A stretch of DNA of 64,000 nucleotides from positions 18,532,636 through 18,596,635 of the forward strand of contig NC_040032.1 of assembly GCF_000972845.2 (NCBI RefSeq). Direction: 5' to 3'. Source of the DNA: Larimichthys crocea. Its lineage: Eukaryota; Chordata; Actinopteri; Sciaenidae. The notes under the pieces were generated by a model, which had not been told where the DNA came from, searched no databases, and saw only the letters and a program-made list of their open reading frames with translations. The translations under genes were made by a program, and so were the position numbers. Positions within the stretch are counted from its first letter, which is position 1. Every line of letters starts with the position of its first letter. Positions 47,122 through 59,879 of this stretch are shown piece by piece.

Positions 47122-47904
47122 ATTATTTATTCATTATATATAATATTATTACATAACGTATCATATACATGTAACCCCAGTCCCATGTAGCTAGGAAATA
47201 TTGACAAATAAGTGGGGTGTTGTAGTACAGTGGGACGGGGCCTGAGTTCGTCTGGAGATGACGCTACCTGTGATAAATGTGATATAAAATAACTTGGCGG
47301 TGCCTCCAATAACGTTTAAGAAGTAACACATTATTGGGTACTTCCCTTTTAAAGTAAAAGTTCACTTTAACCTATTTTATATTTATCCAAAAAGTATCAC
47401 CCTTGTAAGTACAACACAGGATTTAGTGGCAACAACAATAATTATTTATTACAAAGTTATGAATTGGATTTTCAAATTAGTCAAATAGTTAACTGTTGAC
47501 CTTTAAGTATGCATTGATAACAGTATTCAAAACTCTCATATAATACTCTGGAAGGTTTAGCACACAAATCATGAACCCAATAAGAGAATGTGAGATCAAA
47601 ATAAACAAGTAAACTCAAATGTCCACAGCCCACACTCACACACACATGGGCAGGGCTATTAAAGAAAAACGTTGCAGGCCTGGTCGAAGCTTGTGAACGT
47701 GGAGGCCGAAAACGAATGGCCGTTTTACTGGGTTTTAACCAGCATAAACAAAAGCACGTGCAAAGGGGGTTAATGGTGTACTCATGAGTCCAGCAACAGT
47801 CAGAGATTAAAATGAAAAATGGGCAAAAGGCAAGGTGCAGTTTCAGCGGCAAGAAACACGTTTACACGTTCAAGTCAAGCAGCTACAGTCTCCCTCCAGG
47901 TCCA
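47122..47904. other. AT-rich stretch, no recognised gene
   Basis: Lies between the viral protease and the Harbinger element. I see no domain, RNA gene or clear repeat boundary. Confidence 0.4.
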
Positions 47905-49108
47905 GGGGCCTCATGTACGAATACTTGCGTGGATTTCCACGTGAAACTTGGCTTGCGCCAAAACCCAGAAACTGTCGTACGCACAAAAATATTACATATA
48001 GATGTATCAAAGTGTGCGTACGCATGGATCCAAGCACGTTTCTTTTGTACATTCCCATCAACGTGGAATTGAGCGCACATGCAACTCCTCCCTGTCCACG
48101 CCCCCATTTACATATGCAAATCTATTTAAATAGGCTCCGGACCTGAGATTCACCACTTTGTCCGATCAGATAACGCGATGAACAAAGGAAAGAAAAGGAA
48201 TTTCTAAGCTAAAAGTCTAAGCTAGAGATTCGAGTCAATGAAGTGGAGATTCTGTTTGGTACCCTGTCAACAGGGATAAATTTGACCAAAAAAAAGACGT
48301 GAGTGGGAGCGTGTGTGTGAGGCTGTAAATGCCGTGGGATCCGAGCAGCGCACACACAGGTGTGGACAGGTGTGGCGCTGTGGCTGACATTTTACGCCCG
48401 CTTTTACTGACAAGAATACTGAACACAGGGAGACAATCAGGGGCTTGTTAGAAAGCTCTGCAGCTCTAATTTCACCAGCAGAAAATAAAGAAAATCAAAT
48501 ACATGATATTTGAATGCCACATGCCCAAATATGCATTAGCACATTGGCACACTGGCACGTCTTCTGGGTAAGTAAAGAGTTTATTCGTTTAATTGTTTCG
48601 TATGTAAACCAGCGTTACATACGGGACAATTAAACGAATAGAAGCCACCCATCGTGCACCGTGCCAGTCTCCAGCCTGTTCCCAACCATGCTGTTAGTCA
48701 TAATGAATGAGGCGTGCGTTGAACCAGGCCACCTTGCCACGATGTTAGTTAGCTGCATTCGCGCATCACATATGATTTGAACATTGATGGAATGAAAATG
48801 TTTCCTACTTAGATAAACAGCTCCCGCTGGAATGCCCCTGTTGCCAGGAACCCCAGTGTAGTCAGCACAACCCCGAGCTACTCGCCGGCCCCCGTTGCGC
48901 TCTCGGGCCGGCCGCAGCTCTGCGCACAACTCCAGTAACACTGGCCTTGGTAACCGAAATCGGCTTATGACCCAATTATCATGGTTTGCAAGTAAATCCT
49001 TGCGTTCCTTAAATCGCTCACGTTTGCAAGGTCCTCTAACAACGCTAACGCTGCCTTTGTTAATATCATTTTCTTCATCACATTGCGCATGCTTTTATAT
49101 CCACCCAC
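47905..49108 (-). mobile_element. PIF/Harbinger element with transposase fragment
   Basis: The left edge AGGGGCCTCATGTACGAATA and subterminal GTACGCAC motifs are Harbinger-like. On the minus strand, 48941-48640 reads LLELCAELRPAR, then KHFHSINVQIICDARMQLTN and VARWPGSTHASFIMTNSMVG, the HARBI1-type DDE_4 transposase. An N-terminal segment is at about 49055-48989, and a TATAAAAGC promoter-like box lies further out. The middle of the gene is deleted, and the expected start ATG reads AAG. The right-hand end is near the assembly gap and not seen. Confidence 0.8.
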
Positions 49109-49170
49109 ATAACTGCAAACACGTGGGTGTGTTAATTGTTCATAAGTGTGTCTCTGATGTGCACATCACT

Positions 49171-49200
49171 NNNNNNNNNNNNNNNNNNNNNNNNNNNNNN
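49171..49200. other. Assembly gap (30 N)
   Basis: Thirty undetermined bases, probably a placeholder of unknown true size. Sequence to the right shows many more small indels within recognisable coding families than sequence to the left. Confidence 0.99.
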
Positions 49201-49439
49201 ATTTTATAGTAGATGAGGCTGGAAAACACGTGACAAACAAACACAAAAGAACAACCAAACAAACACCAGACTAACCAAAGAAAAACCCAAACAAACACCC
49301 ACCTAACACACTCTACTCCAACACACACACAAACACACAAAAGCGAAAATAGAAGAGAGCAAAACACTAAAATTCCTCCAGCTCTTCGCACACACTCCTC
49401 CACACGGAGAGAGAGAGGAGGAAAGAGAGAGAGAGAAAC

Positions 49440-51300
49440 CATATCTGCACAGAAGAGGGGCCTGAGAGCGCAGTGTTCTAAGTAGTAAGGTATTATGAGC
49501 TCTTTTAGATTATTGATGGGCCTTGACCATTAAGAGTTGTAAAGTAAGGAGAAGAATTTTAATATTTATCTAGATTTCACAGGAGCCAATGCAAGGAGCC
49601 AAAATGGGAGAATGTTGATCTCTGATCTTGTGTTCCTGTCAGAACATGTGCAGCAGCATTCGAATTCACGAAAGTCCTAAGAGACTTATTGGGCAGCCTG
49701 ATAACAAAGAGTTACCAATTAGTCCCGCCTAGACGTAACAAATGCGTGGACTAGTTTTTCTGCCTCTGCCTTAAGACACGATTGCGTTTGATTTTGGGGG
49801 GGGGGCGATGTTACGTAAGTGGAAGACTGCATTCCTCGAAATTTGTTTTCTGTGGACGTTTTTAAAGGACAAATCCTGATCAACAAAAACAAACTCCCAA
49901 GATTCTTTAAGTGGAGCTGGAGGCCAGGGTCAGCCCATCTAAAGTAACTAAGTCTCTAGAAAAGAGAGTCTCTGAGGTGTTTTGGGTCCAATTACAAGAA
50001 CTTCAGTTTTGTCTGAATTTAACATCAAAAATTGTAGGTCATCCAACTTGTTATCTCATTAAGGCATGCTTGGAGTTGGTTAAACTGACTGGTTTCATCA
50101 AGGCTAATCAGTAAATATAACTGGTTGTTGTCAGCTAATTAATGAAAAAATTGATGGAGTCATTCTTAATAATGTCCCTAAAGCAGCATATCTAACAAAC
50201 TAAATAGAAGTGGTCCTAGTAGCAGAAAACCTTGTGGGACTCCATGGGGACAAACTTTGGTCTGCATGGAGGATTCATCATTGACGTGAACAAACTGAGA
50301 TCGATTAAGAAATCGTTAAACCAGCTTAGGGCGAGTTCCTTTGCTGCCAATTGATTGTTTCCCAGTCTCTGTAAAAGAATTTGTGGTCAATGGTTCAAAT
50401 GCAGCACTACGATCTAACAGGACCCGGTACAGAGATGAGGTCCTTTGTCTGATGCATTAGGAGGTCATTTTAACTTGACTACTGCGGTCTCTGTGCTTGA
50501 TGCACCTCTAAACCCTGACTGAAAATCCTCAAATAGAATTTATGTTATGGAGAAAGTCACACAGTGATTAGCTACAGCTTTCTCAAGTATCTTAGACAGA
50601 AAGGAAGGTTTGATATCGGTCTGTAGTTGGCTAAGGAACCTCTGGGTCTAGAGTGGGGCTTTTTAAGAAGAGGTTTAATTACAGCTACCTTAAAGCACTG
50701 TGGTACATATCCTGATAATAAAGACAGAAGGTTATTAAAGTCTGGTCAGGAGAGATGAGGATTCTGTGGGACGACTATTCATATTATCAATTTTAATGGC
50801 CTACCCCCCTGAGAGAACAAGATTCAAGAGTGTGGTCAGACATGAGTCGTTATTTTACACTCGACAGATAGCCGATTGGAATGTTTAATCGAGAGAAAAC
50901 GCGTACTAAGACATCATGTGGTTGCCACAGAATATTAAAATCCACCTACAATAATTACTTTATCTGATTTACGGATCACGCGTAATGCAAATTCAGAGTA
51001 AGGACGGAGCTCGATTACTGATAACAAAATTAAAAAATTGGCTGTAATTCCAGTTGGGTGAGTGAGGCTAAGACAAGGCTTTCACACTGAATTATTACTT
51101 TAGTTTAGGACTTAATAGACTTGGTCAAAATATGGCTCCAACTCCACCCACCTTGCCCGTTTAACCTCAAGGCATATGAGTATTATAATGACTGGGAGAG
51201 TGGATTCATTTAAGCTAAACATATTAATTCTCTTATTTTCGGACTGTTTGGATGTTGATTTAATTTTGATTTAATTTTTATGTTCGTTGGGGTTCCGGTT
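49440..51300 (-). pseudogene. LINE fossil: endonuclease plus reverse transcriptase
   Basis: Minus strand. At 51300-51030 the sequence matches the endonuclease fragment at 862-1280 (same orientation). Near 50250-50180 the minus strand encodes pieces of the GVPQG...LGPLLFSL reverse-transcriptase motif. Near 50130 there is a degraded form of the YADDTQLY active-site region. Heavily interrupted by single-base indels and stops. It belongs to the same EN-RT LINE family as 824-1200. Confidence 0.7.
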
Positions 51301-51419
51301 TTTCAGATCGTTTGCAATAAACTCCATCACTTTGTGCCTAAAAAGAAGCCACATGATGGCAGCGGAAGGCTGGGGTGCAGAAAAGATATGATCGTGTCCT
51401 GCGACATTTTTTGGCCTCA

Positions 51420-54400
51420 ATGAGGAGAGATGGTCCACGTTATTAAAACCATGCCATTACCCTGCCAGCTGCCGGAAAGCCAAACCAGACATTAAAACCG
51501 TCCCACTGTGTCCATTCCTGCGTATCAAACCAGCCTTTGAACATGTGATTATTGACTGTGTAGGTCTCTTCCTCCATCCAAATCAGGTGCTAAGTATCTA
51601 TGGACTTGTCATGTGCCAGGAGTACACGTTATTCCAGCCGCGTATCCTCTGCGCACAATAACTACTAGGTTCTGTTGTACGAGCAACTTCTCAGTTTTTT
51701 CCATCTTCTGCATTCCAAGCATATACAGTTGACCATGGCTTAAAAATGTTTCCTCTCCACATGTCCACAGGTGTTGAAAAAGTCCGTGTACAACATAATC
51801 AAGAGCCTCTGCCTTTACACATGCGCAGAGTAGGGAGCGATTCCCTCAGATTTTTAAAGGTCTCTACTGCTTTTATACTGTACTGCTTTAGGGAGGCTGG
51901 TGGAAGGTTTTGCCATTGTTGATGCTCTCAGCAAGGGAGGAACGCAGGCGAGTACAGGGTTCAGCCCAAACCAAAAAACTTGTGTTGCACAAACGGTTAA
52001 GAGGTCCCTTTGCAGTCTTGTCTATAGCTGGAAAGGCTCAGATCACCAAAAACTTAAGTGACTATATCAATGGTTTCGGCACAGACTGTACACAGCTGGG
52101 GAGTTAGCAAAAGCAAAACTTGCGTCGGCTCCGGGAACCAAGCTGAAATCGTGGTATGATCGTCATACGAACAATCGCGCATTTATTCCCTGGATGACAG
52201 GTTACTGCTCTCCTCCTATTGTTACATCACCGTTCCTAGGCCAGTTTTCAGGGTCCACACAACGTGTTGAAACAGATTCTGATTCAAAATTACATACCTT
52301 GACACTTGCGCTCAGAGGAATTAAGAGTCAGATTTCACCATGTTAACTGTTGCTTAAACCTTATACGAACGCCCCTCTGAGGCCATCCTTTTCTGTTGAT
52401 ATCCAATATTTGTGGGTCACGCTCATTGCTGTTTGTGTTGCTGGTCTGGGCAGGAGTTTCCCATAATGTAAGTGGGGAGGATGATGTGTTGACTGCTAAC
52501 ATGCATCAACAGACTGATCAGGCCATGTTACGTGGACGCTTTACCAAAACTTGGACGAACTTTGAAAAACACTTGCCCAGAACCACGCAGGGGGTTGGGG
52601 CGAGCTGGTTCAGTTGGTTCTGAGTTTCCCCTGTTGTGTTTGGCCAATACACCTAGTGCCGTACTTACTCATTGCACATGACCTTAATGTTGGAGATGCA
52701 AAGCCAATTAAACGAGGTTCTACTGTGTAAATGCTGAAAAAACATAAGTTTCTGGATGCCGAATCGCATACATGTTGGAGAATGGAATTGCAGCGCATGA
52801 AATTCAATTGGTCCTCACCCGCTTGCTTGTCCAACGTCTGCCAACAACACACCACGTTTTTGTTCGGGGATTTCGCAAAGTGAATAATGTCACAACTGGG
52901 GACTTACACAGGGGACGTAAGCGCCGCAGAACGGCTGCGCCGCGGTTTTTTAGCTCTGTCCTCTGCCAGCGTCAAACTCACACCGGGCACGTGTTGCCAG
53001 GCGTAATGGCAGCGAAGCTGCAGGCCGTATTCATGCAAGAATCACCGGAGAATCTGGACGTATGCAAGACCCCACGATAAACAAAACTGTGTATAAGAAA
53101 ACAACACCAAACAAACAGTGACTTTGCTTCTCCGTGACATGGAAGAGATTAAAAAAAGCATCTGTTGTATCATTACATGATTGCGTGTTGTTCCACTTCA
53201 CCAATTAGTCTGTCCTGTTCATGCTTGAGACCCTTGATCATGCCTGCTCACCTCGTCCTACCGGTATGACGTAATGTTGATGTGAAGTTTGATAGCTACA
53301 TGAACTGCATTGTGGTGTTTTATTTGAAATGGGGGGAAGTTTATTACGTTGATCTGTGTCGGATTTTCCTGTCTGGTGCCATTTGCTCTGTTGAGGAATT
53401 ACGTGGTTTACAACAGCTCCGTTTAAAATAGAAGTGCTCGGAATGATAGCGCTGCAGCGCGGAGAGTCGGTTTTTGGGATGCCTGACTCCTTTCCTCTGC
53501 AAGGATGGAGGGCGCATTGACCAGATGGCTCTGCGACACTTTGTTAGTAAGTTTGACCTACTTAAAGGGTATTGCAATTCTCATTGTCCAAGCGGGCCCG
53601 TGAGCTAGCTGCTTTTCGCCTCCTGGGGACTTATTCTTATTTGGTTATGCCATTGGTCTCGAAGCACCAGCTACCTTCCAACGTTTGATGAACCATGTCC
53701 TTGTCAGCTGCAGGAATTGCTTCAGTTTCTTTTTATTACTTTTTATTATTCTTTACACCTGGTGAAGCTATTTTCGTAACCCATTCGTGATTACAATGTT
53801 CACCCGTTGTGCGAATCAATTCTAGATTAACACCTGCAAAAGTATGAGTTTGCGAAGGCGACGTCCACCTATCTCTGTTACAAGGCACGACCACAGGACT
53901 CAACTGCAGGACTCGGGAGGGCAGATACAGTGAGGTAACCAGTCTTTATACTCACAATCAGAGGTTTGGAAGTCACGTCCAGGTTAAGGCAGCAAAACGC
54001 TTCCAAAGGGGTAGGCAAAAGCAGGGTCCAAAACAGGCAAAGGTCAAAACCAAAAAAACGCACACTAGAAAAACGCTGGAAGTAGGCACATGTGTACACT
54101 AACCAACTCTGGCACTGGGGAGGGGAAACAAAGGGTTTAAATCACCCCAGGTAAAGTTGGATAGAGGCGTGACAACCACAAGGCGGGAAACTGGGAGACT
54201 GCCAGTAGGCGGAGTAGGGAAACCTGCCGTGACACATCTCGGCCAGCTGGTGGGACAGTTGGTCACGTCAGTGGGAAAAGTATTCCAGCCCCGACCACAA
54301 AGAAGGAGTTATGCGTTTCTTGGCCTCGTGGGGCATTTACAGAAGTTTTGCAGAAAAACTTCTTGACCATGGTGGCACACCCTAACCGATGTGTTTGTGA
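51420..54400 (+). pseudogene. Second Gmr1-like gypsy pol, decayed and interrupted
   Basis: Plus strand. Integrase pieces come first (PAFEHVIIDCVGLF near 51535, TQASTGFSPNQ near 51945, LKSWYDRHTNNRAF near 52145). Reverse-transcriptase pieces follow (RIAYMLENGIAAHE near 52760, RKVNNVT near 52880, LSKRARELAAF near 53590, CEFAKATSTYL near 53855, FLGLVGHLQKFCRKTS near 54315). Integrase before RT is again the Gmr1-like order. About 570 bp of unrelated DNA (about 52905-53470) and another insertion (about 53885-54235) split the RT. Many frameshifts. Distinct in sequence from the minus-strand element at 18.6-21.5 kb. Confidence 0.7.
53885..54235 (+). repeat. Insertion inside the RT, LTR/SINE-like
   Basis: A block with GGTAGGCAAAAGCAGGGTCC and AAAACAGGCAAAGGTCAAAA phrases, ending CCGTGACA. 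It interrupts a reverse transcriptase that is readable on both sides. The phrases are common in teleost repeats. Exact ends and type are uncertain. Confidence 0.5.
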
Positions 54401-54810
54401 AAAGCGGAAGGCTAAAATTCTTTGGCCTTTTGTCTAGAAGGCAATGCGACAGTTTAAAATATCTCCTTTGGCTCTGCCCCAGTGTTGGCTGCCCCACAAC
54501 TTTGACCGGTAGTTTAAAACTCATACCATAGAATCCAGCTGTGTAGTTGCGGGTTCCTTGGTACTTATGCCAGCTGATGATCTCAAAAATAGAAAAACAG
54601 CGTTAGTTCTTCTCTAAGAAGTTTAAACTCCTGCCATCGTTAAATTACTCTTGTAATTGAAAAAAGAGGCACTGCCTTTAATTTTTCATTAAACACTTGA
54701 AGTGTATCTGGGTGGCCAGCAGTACGTACGTTAATTTAAACGGTACCACACACCTTTGCGTTGTCCCAATTCTTGCAGTTTGTTCCTAACCAGTGGTTAC
54801 GTAGAGTTAC

Positions 54811-55118
54811 TATACTTCACACCTTTCGTTCAAACTCTGTTGATCCCACTTTTGACAGTTTTACGACTTTGACATTGACCCAATAAGTGGGCGGTCCCCG
54901 CCCACCCTGCTATTGTATCGCTGTTGTGATGTGGCGTGCGCACCACCACCACACAACACATTACACACATTTTACATCATGCATTGAAGTTCTGGAGTTT
55001 TAGGAGTAAAGTTCTGGAAAATGGGCATGTACACTGTGCCGCACACAGAATACGGACCCAAATTGTTGTCGAAAAAATCTAATATAATATATTAAAATCT
55101 AAAAACAACCCATGAGAG
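54811..55118 (+). repeat. Repeat, copy R of 42459-42735
   Basis: Direct, diverged copy: TATACTTCACACCTTTCGTT, TTTGACAGTTTTACGACTTT, TCCCCGCCCACC, GTAAAGTTCTGGAAAATGGG, AACAACCCATGAGAGAAAG. Differences are mostly short indels. Confidence 0.75.
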
Positions 55119-55185
55119 AAAGAGGGGATTTCTGGTCTTCTCCCTCTGAAGTCATGGAGTTTTAAAGTTTAAAGTAAAAAGGAAT

Positions 55186-55560
55186 GTTTTGGAAAACAAC
55201 CTCGCCGACATTTTCTGCTTGTTGTCGAGATGCAAGCTAACCACCTCTAATGCTGAAATAAAGACTAAATGTAAAGAGTGTCTTGGCGTCGTTTTTGGGT
55301 AAAAAGTGTTTTTTTCTATTTACACTCTCAGCCAACTACCACCCACACACACACCACACACCCACACACGCGAGATAGACCCCCCAATTGTAAGATGTTT
55401 CTAGAAAATGGCGGTGAAAACTCAGTTTTGAAAAACAACCTCAGCCGGCATCCTGGTGTTGTTAGAGATGCAAAGCTAAACCCCCTCAATGCGCTGGAAA
55501 TACTGTAAAGTAATAAATGGTGGTCCAGCAGCATTCTTTTTCTGGGTAAAAACTGCTACT
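55186..55560 (+). repeat. Imperfect tandem pair after copy R
   Basis: AAAACAACCTCGCCGACATT...GGGTAAAAAGTG (55186-55310) is repeated with divergence as AAAACAACCTCAGCCGGCAT...GGGTAAAAACTG (55430-55555). A CA-rich stretch lies between. Confidence 0.65.
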
Positions 55561-55599
55561 TAGAGCTGGTTGACGTCAGGACCCAGAGTCAGTGAATGA

Positions 55600-57130
55600 C
55601 ACGAAGCTTGACAAGATGTGGTTGTGGTATGGGAAAACTTTAACTACTTCTTTAACTTTATTTTTTGTCTTTCTACAAAAAACGTGAAACATTAGTATTC
55701 ATTTATTTTAGAAAATAAACATTTATCTGAGGGTTCGCCTTTTTCCTACTTCTCCTTCTGGACAACAAATTCCTATTTCCCGGTAAGGATTTAACATTTT
55801 TTATTCTGTTTGCAAACAAATGTCTTTTCATTTCTTGAAGTGACTTCTGACGAGTTTGAGTCCTGAAAGATACAAGTTAATTGCTGCCATAGCTAGTATC
55901 TATTGCCTATTAATCTACGCGTTTCTGCAAATAGCTTTCTTCAAGCCGATATTTTACTACGGTAACGAGTTACAGGGACAGCATTTAGAAAACTAGCCAG
56001 TAACGTTTTAAACCTGTTCCATATGTGATTTTTAAAACAATGTTTTTCTGTGTTATGAGACATTTTTGGTTGCTTTTGGGTTGTTGATATCTATCCAGGA
56101 ATTTTGTTTGTGTTTTTACACTGTGAATGTCTTTTTCATTTTCTTGAAGTTGACTTCTGACAGTTTGAGGGCCATCCAGTTCACGAAGGTCAGAGCACGT
56201 GGATCTATTATTTGCTCTTTTATTTCTCTGACTTTGTCAGGTCAAACTGCTGCGATTTTACTTTTACTTTTCCTCGTCTCCAAACATCTAAAGGATTTCT
56301 AGGTGGGGCGGCAGGGTGTTAGAACCCCGCCTGCCATCCGGCTATCTCGATTAGATGTGATGCAGGTAGACACTCCTAACCACCAAGTGAGCGTGCGACC
56401 CAAACCCGTGGAGCCGGGAAGTGTCAGCCTGACGGACAGAGGCCACAGCGAGCTAAGGAGGTCAACTCACCCTAGTGACTGCGGACGATCGTGCGAGGCC
56501 TGCAAAAGGTTTTGAGCTTTGATTTATTCTAATTATCTCCCTCTGCCGGGGGGTGGTGTGGTCATTGGAAAAAGCCCTAAAAGTTGGTGTGTGTGACATT
56601 TCTTACAATAAACTGAAAATGGATAAGAAACAATTTTCTAGAGTCAAATCTCCCCACCACCTCACTCCCTGTAGATGTAGCCTTCGTGCTAATGTAGGGT
56701 GAAAACCATTCCATTCATGGACTGCCTGATAACTATTTCAACCTTAGAAGACGCTCTGCTGAGCTCTAATCAAAATCCATCTTCCTCTATGTTGAAAAGT
56801 ATTTCTAATCCGTTAAACTGGCCCATCCTAAAGTTGACCACGAACCCCATCCTTTCCAACTCCCTCACCTCCTTTTTTTACAGAGAAGTCACAGACAGCA
56901 AACCGCTCTCTCAGTTTGAGAAGGCTCTTCTCTGATAGATCCAATCCCTCTGTTTTCTCTTTTTGTTCCAGAACCATTATTACCGGTTAAAAAAAATCGG
57001 AAAGCCTTTCATCTGGGTTTCTTATGTCTGTTCATTACTGCGACAAAGCTACATTGAAAACCCTACGCCCACCAATGCGGAACGTCACTGCTCTGTGTGT
57101 TAACAACCTCTGATTGCCACTTTTAAAGCA
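55600..57130. other. Unassigned sequence upstream of the polymerase
   Basis: Contains an imperfect internal duplicate (CTTGAAGTGACTTCTGAC near 55840 and CTTGAAGTTGACTTCTGAC near 56145). No recognised gene. The part nearest 57130 may be an unread N-terminal portion of the polymerase gene. Confidence 0.35.
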
Positions 57131-57149
57131 GGAGCTCCAACCTGTCGCA

Positions 57150-59640
57150 TGCAGTGGACTGCAACAGGCGTGTCGTACGCCTCTGGTTTGACAGGCACAC
57201 GGAGCCTAGCGAAAACCTTTGGGGAAACACATTAGCCAGTATAGCCGGACACATCAAAGTATGTCACGAGTTGCAAAAAAACTTATCACATCTCCATATC
57301 ACAAAATATAGGACTCTGACCGCCGCGACACCTCTGCTTCATTCAGCCTTTGCCTCCGAATAGAGGATCATGCAGAGAGAAATTGATTTTTTTATGTACT
57401 GTGAAACATTTGTTGTTAAACACGAACGCTGCACCAAACCTTGTTCTTGTCTGCCACAACAACACTGAGTGGCATTGCGGGTGAATGTCTTAGGTTTGAA
57501 CTGTTGTCAGGGACTTTCTCTTGGCATTTCAGGAGGGCCGGTTACCTAAACAGTTGTTTGTGGCTCACATGCTAAAGGTTTTGATTTCATCTGATCCTCA
57601 ACCACTATGCTAGCGATGGGATGCAAACCTTCTCTCCTGCGGGCACAGTCACAATTCTCTGTTTTCCAAGACCCTGATTTTGAATTAAAATTCATGACTC
57701 TGTGTCTTTTCTCACCATCGTCTAGCGCCATGCCCAAGGCGTTTGGGTTTTCTGATCAGACCAAGGGTATTTTCCTCACGGTTTCAGTTCAGAGAAGAAT
57801 TTGCAGTATAATCAGAGGCTTCTGCCTCCGCCGCATGAGTTATGGTGGGGAACATATGACTTCTGCCCTCAGCAGCAAGAGTGTTATGGCTGGTACAGAG
57901 ATGTGAGTCAGGGTAAGTTTGAGAGGGAAGCTCGGCGTTGTACACTGTGAAAATATGTTGACCAGTCTTGCCCGAGGGCTGTAGCCTGTTCAGAAATCAC
58001 GTTTCCCTACTGACACGGGCGTAGACCCTTTTAGTTGCCTCACCATTGCCTCCACATGGATGAGGTGTTTCTCCGAAAAGTCTCCCTCCAAAAACCCTGG
58101 TGGCCATATTTGTGCCAGATAACTACAGGTGCCAGACCAAAAGTACTACTCCCACGCCTGCATTCAGTGGTTGAGTGGGTAGCACGCAGCATAATGTTTT
58201 ATCCAGGCTAAAACAGGGGAGAAAAAAAGGTAGGACCGTATTGTTGACGGTTATGCCAAAATAGACGGTGTTGTTTATGCTTGGGAGTTTGGGGTGCTTT
58301 TACCACGGTTGCCCGTTGTTTTAACCCCCACGACACTTGCCCTCTGAGGCGAGTCCCCTTTGAGGAGCTGCATGCGTGCGGCTAGTGAGGAGAAATGCAG
58401 GCTTTTGAAATCTGTTTACGGTGTTCAGACGGTTGTCATGTGCGGACATGAATGGTTGGCTTTGAAAAATGTGCATGCGGGTTGTAAAAGCTTTTCTCTC
58501 GGAGTTTTCCCCCTCCCGAACTCTGTTGCTCCGCGACACTCTCTTTAGTGGTAGACGAGCGCTGTGAGCTGAGGTACACGGCTGGGCCTAACGAGACCGT
58601 GCATTATGTAGATGTCCCTTCTCTGTATCCATATGTGAACTGTAATTTTCCTTGGCTTCTTGTTTCCCGTGTTACCTTACAAAACATATAGAGGTAATTG
58701 GTGTTCACCCTCGTACCTGCGCTAAATCAGCCATGAGACGGGTCGTGTAGACACGCGAGCAGGCGCCGAGACTTGACTGGAGTGTGGGTCAGTGGTTTGA
58801 AGTGAACAAGGCTTGAGGTTGTTATAGGTAGGTAGATCATTGAAGTGTGGCACTTTGACAGGTGTAGCGAAATTTTTTGTGGGCTACATGCACACCTTCC
58901 TGAAGGTTAAGCAGGAAGCTTCAGGCTACACCACCTGAGGACGCTGATCAGAAGCAGAGAAATCACATTAGGGACTATGAGCTGCCTCAAGGCGTGCGGC
59001 TGGACGCTGACCAGATTGAGGTGAACCCTGCAAAGAGACAGTGGCTAAACCATGTCTCAACCGTTTTCTGGGGAAGTTTGCCGCAGAGAAGCAATCTGCC
59101 TCAGACCACCCTGGTCGCAAAACCCGAAGACATTCTCCGTCATGTTTTCTGTGTCAGTACAAAGTTTGAAATACTTTAATTTTCTGAACGGACAAGGACC
59201 GCTATGATTCAGTGGAATTACCACAAGCGGTGCGTCGTTGCCTCCAGGCAGAGACAAATAATTGTGTCATCGCTGCCATTCACTACTGCTTATGCCCGAA
59301 TCAAGCTGTACAGTTATCTAGAGCAGGTGCAGGAATGTTCTTACATGGATCTACTGACAGTCTGATATATGTGGTGAAAAAAGAATGGGGGGCACCTCTG
59401 AAATTTGGGAATTATCTGGGGATTTGACCGATGTAGTCGGATGGTGCACCATTCAAGAATTGCACCGCTGGTACCAAAAAGTTAGCTCACTAGACGAGAC
59501 AAAAGAAAAAGGTAGTATTGCGCGTCAGGGTGTCACCCAGACTAGAGATGCTGTGAGCAGTCAACTTTGACCGCGTCAGAGAGTTGGTGGAGGGTTACTT
59601 TGAGGGCTCTCTGAGGGGGCGTTATTGTAGACCCTCAGCA
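57150..59640 (+). pseudogene. Family B DNA polymerase (polinton/adintovirus type), broken
   Basis: Recognisable pieces in order, in several frames: a VVRLWFDRHTEPSENLWG leader segment (57178), SAMPKAFGFSDQTKG (57716, exonuclease-domain region), CPLRRVPFEELHAC (58340), HYVDVPSLYPYVNCNF (58602-58650, polymerase motif A with its aspartate), a degraded NSFWGK motif B near 59065, TDSLIYVVKKE (59356-59388, motif C with one aspartate displaced by a frameshift), and RVRELVEGYFEGSL (59572). The order and spacing match protein-primed-type family B polymerases of polintons and adintoviruses, which copy the linear viral genome. At least ten frame changes or stops are present. It is not expressed as an intact enzyme. 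Confidence 0.75.
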
Positions 59641-59879
59641 TAATATCAGACGTAATAAAAAGAGCTTTCTCTTGAAAAATTGCACATTTAAAAAAAGGGG
59701 TGGTGTATGGACAAGAAGACGTCTCTTTAGTGACAGCACAACTCTGCCTTTTGGCTACTGAAATAGGAGGAGAGAAAAACAGACAGACAAAGTTCTTTAA
59801 AAAAAATAATAATAATAAAAAATTTCACACCTGCTAACAGGAGCAAGTTAATTTGATCCCAGACTAGCAGCACCCTTTC

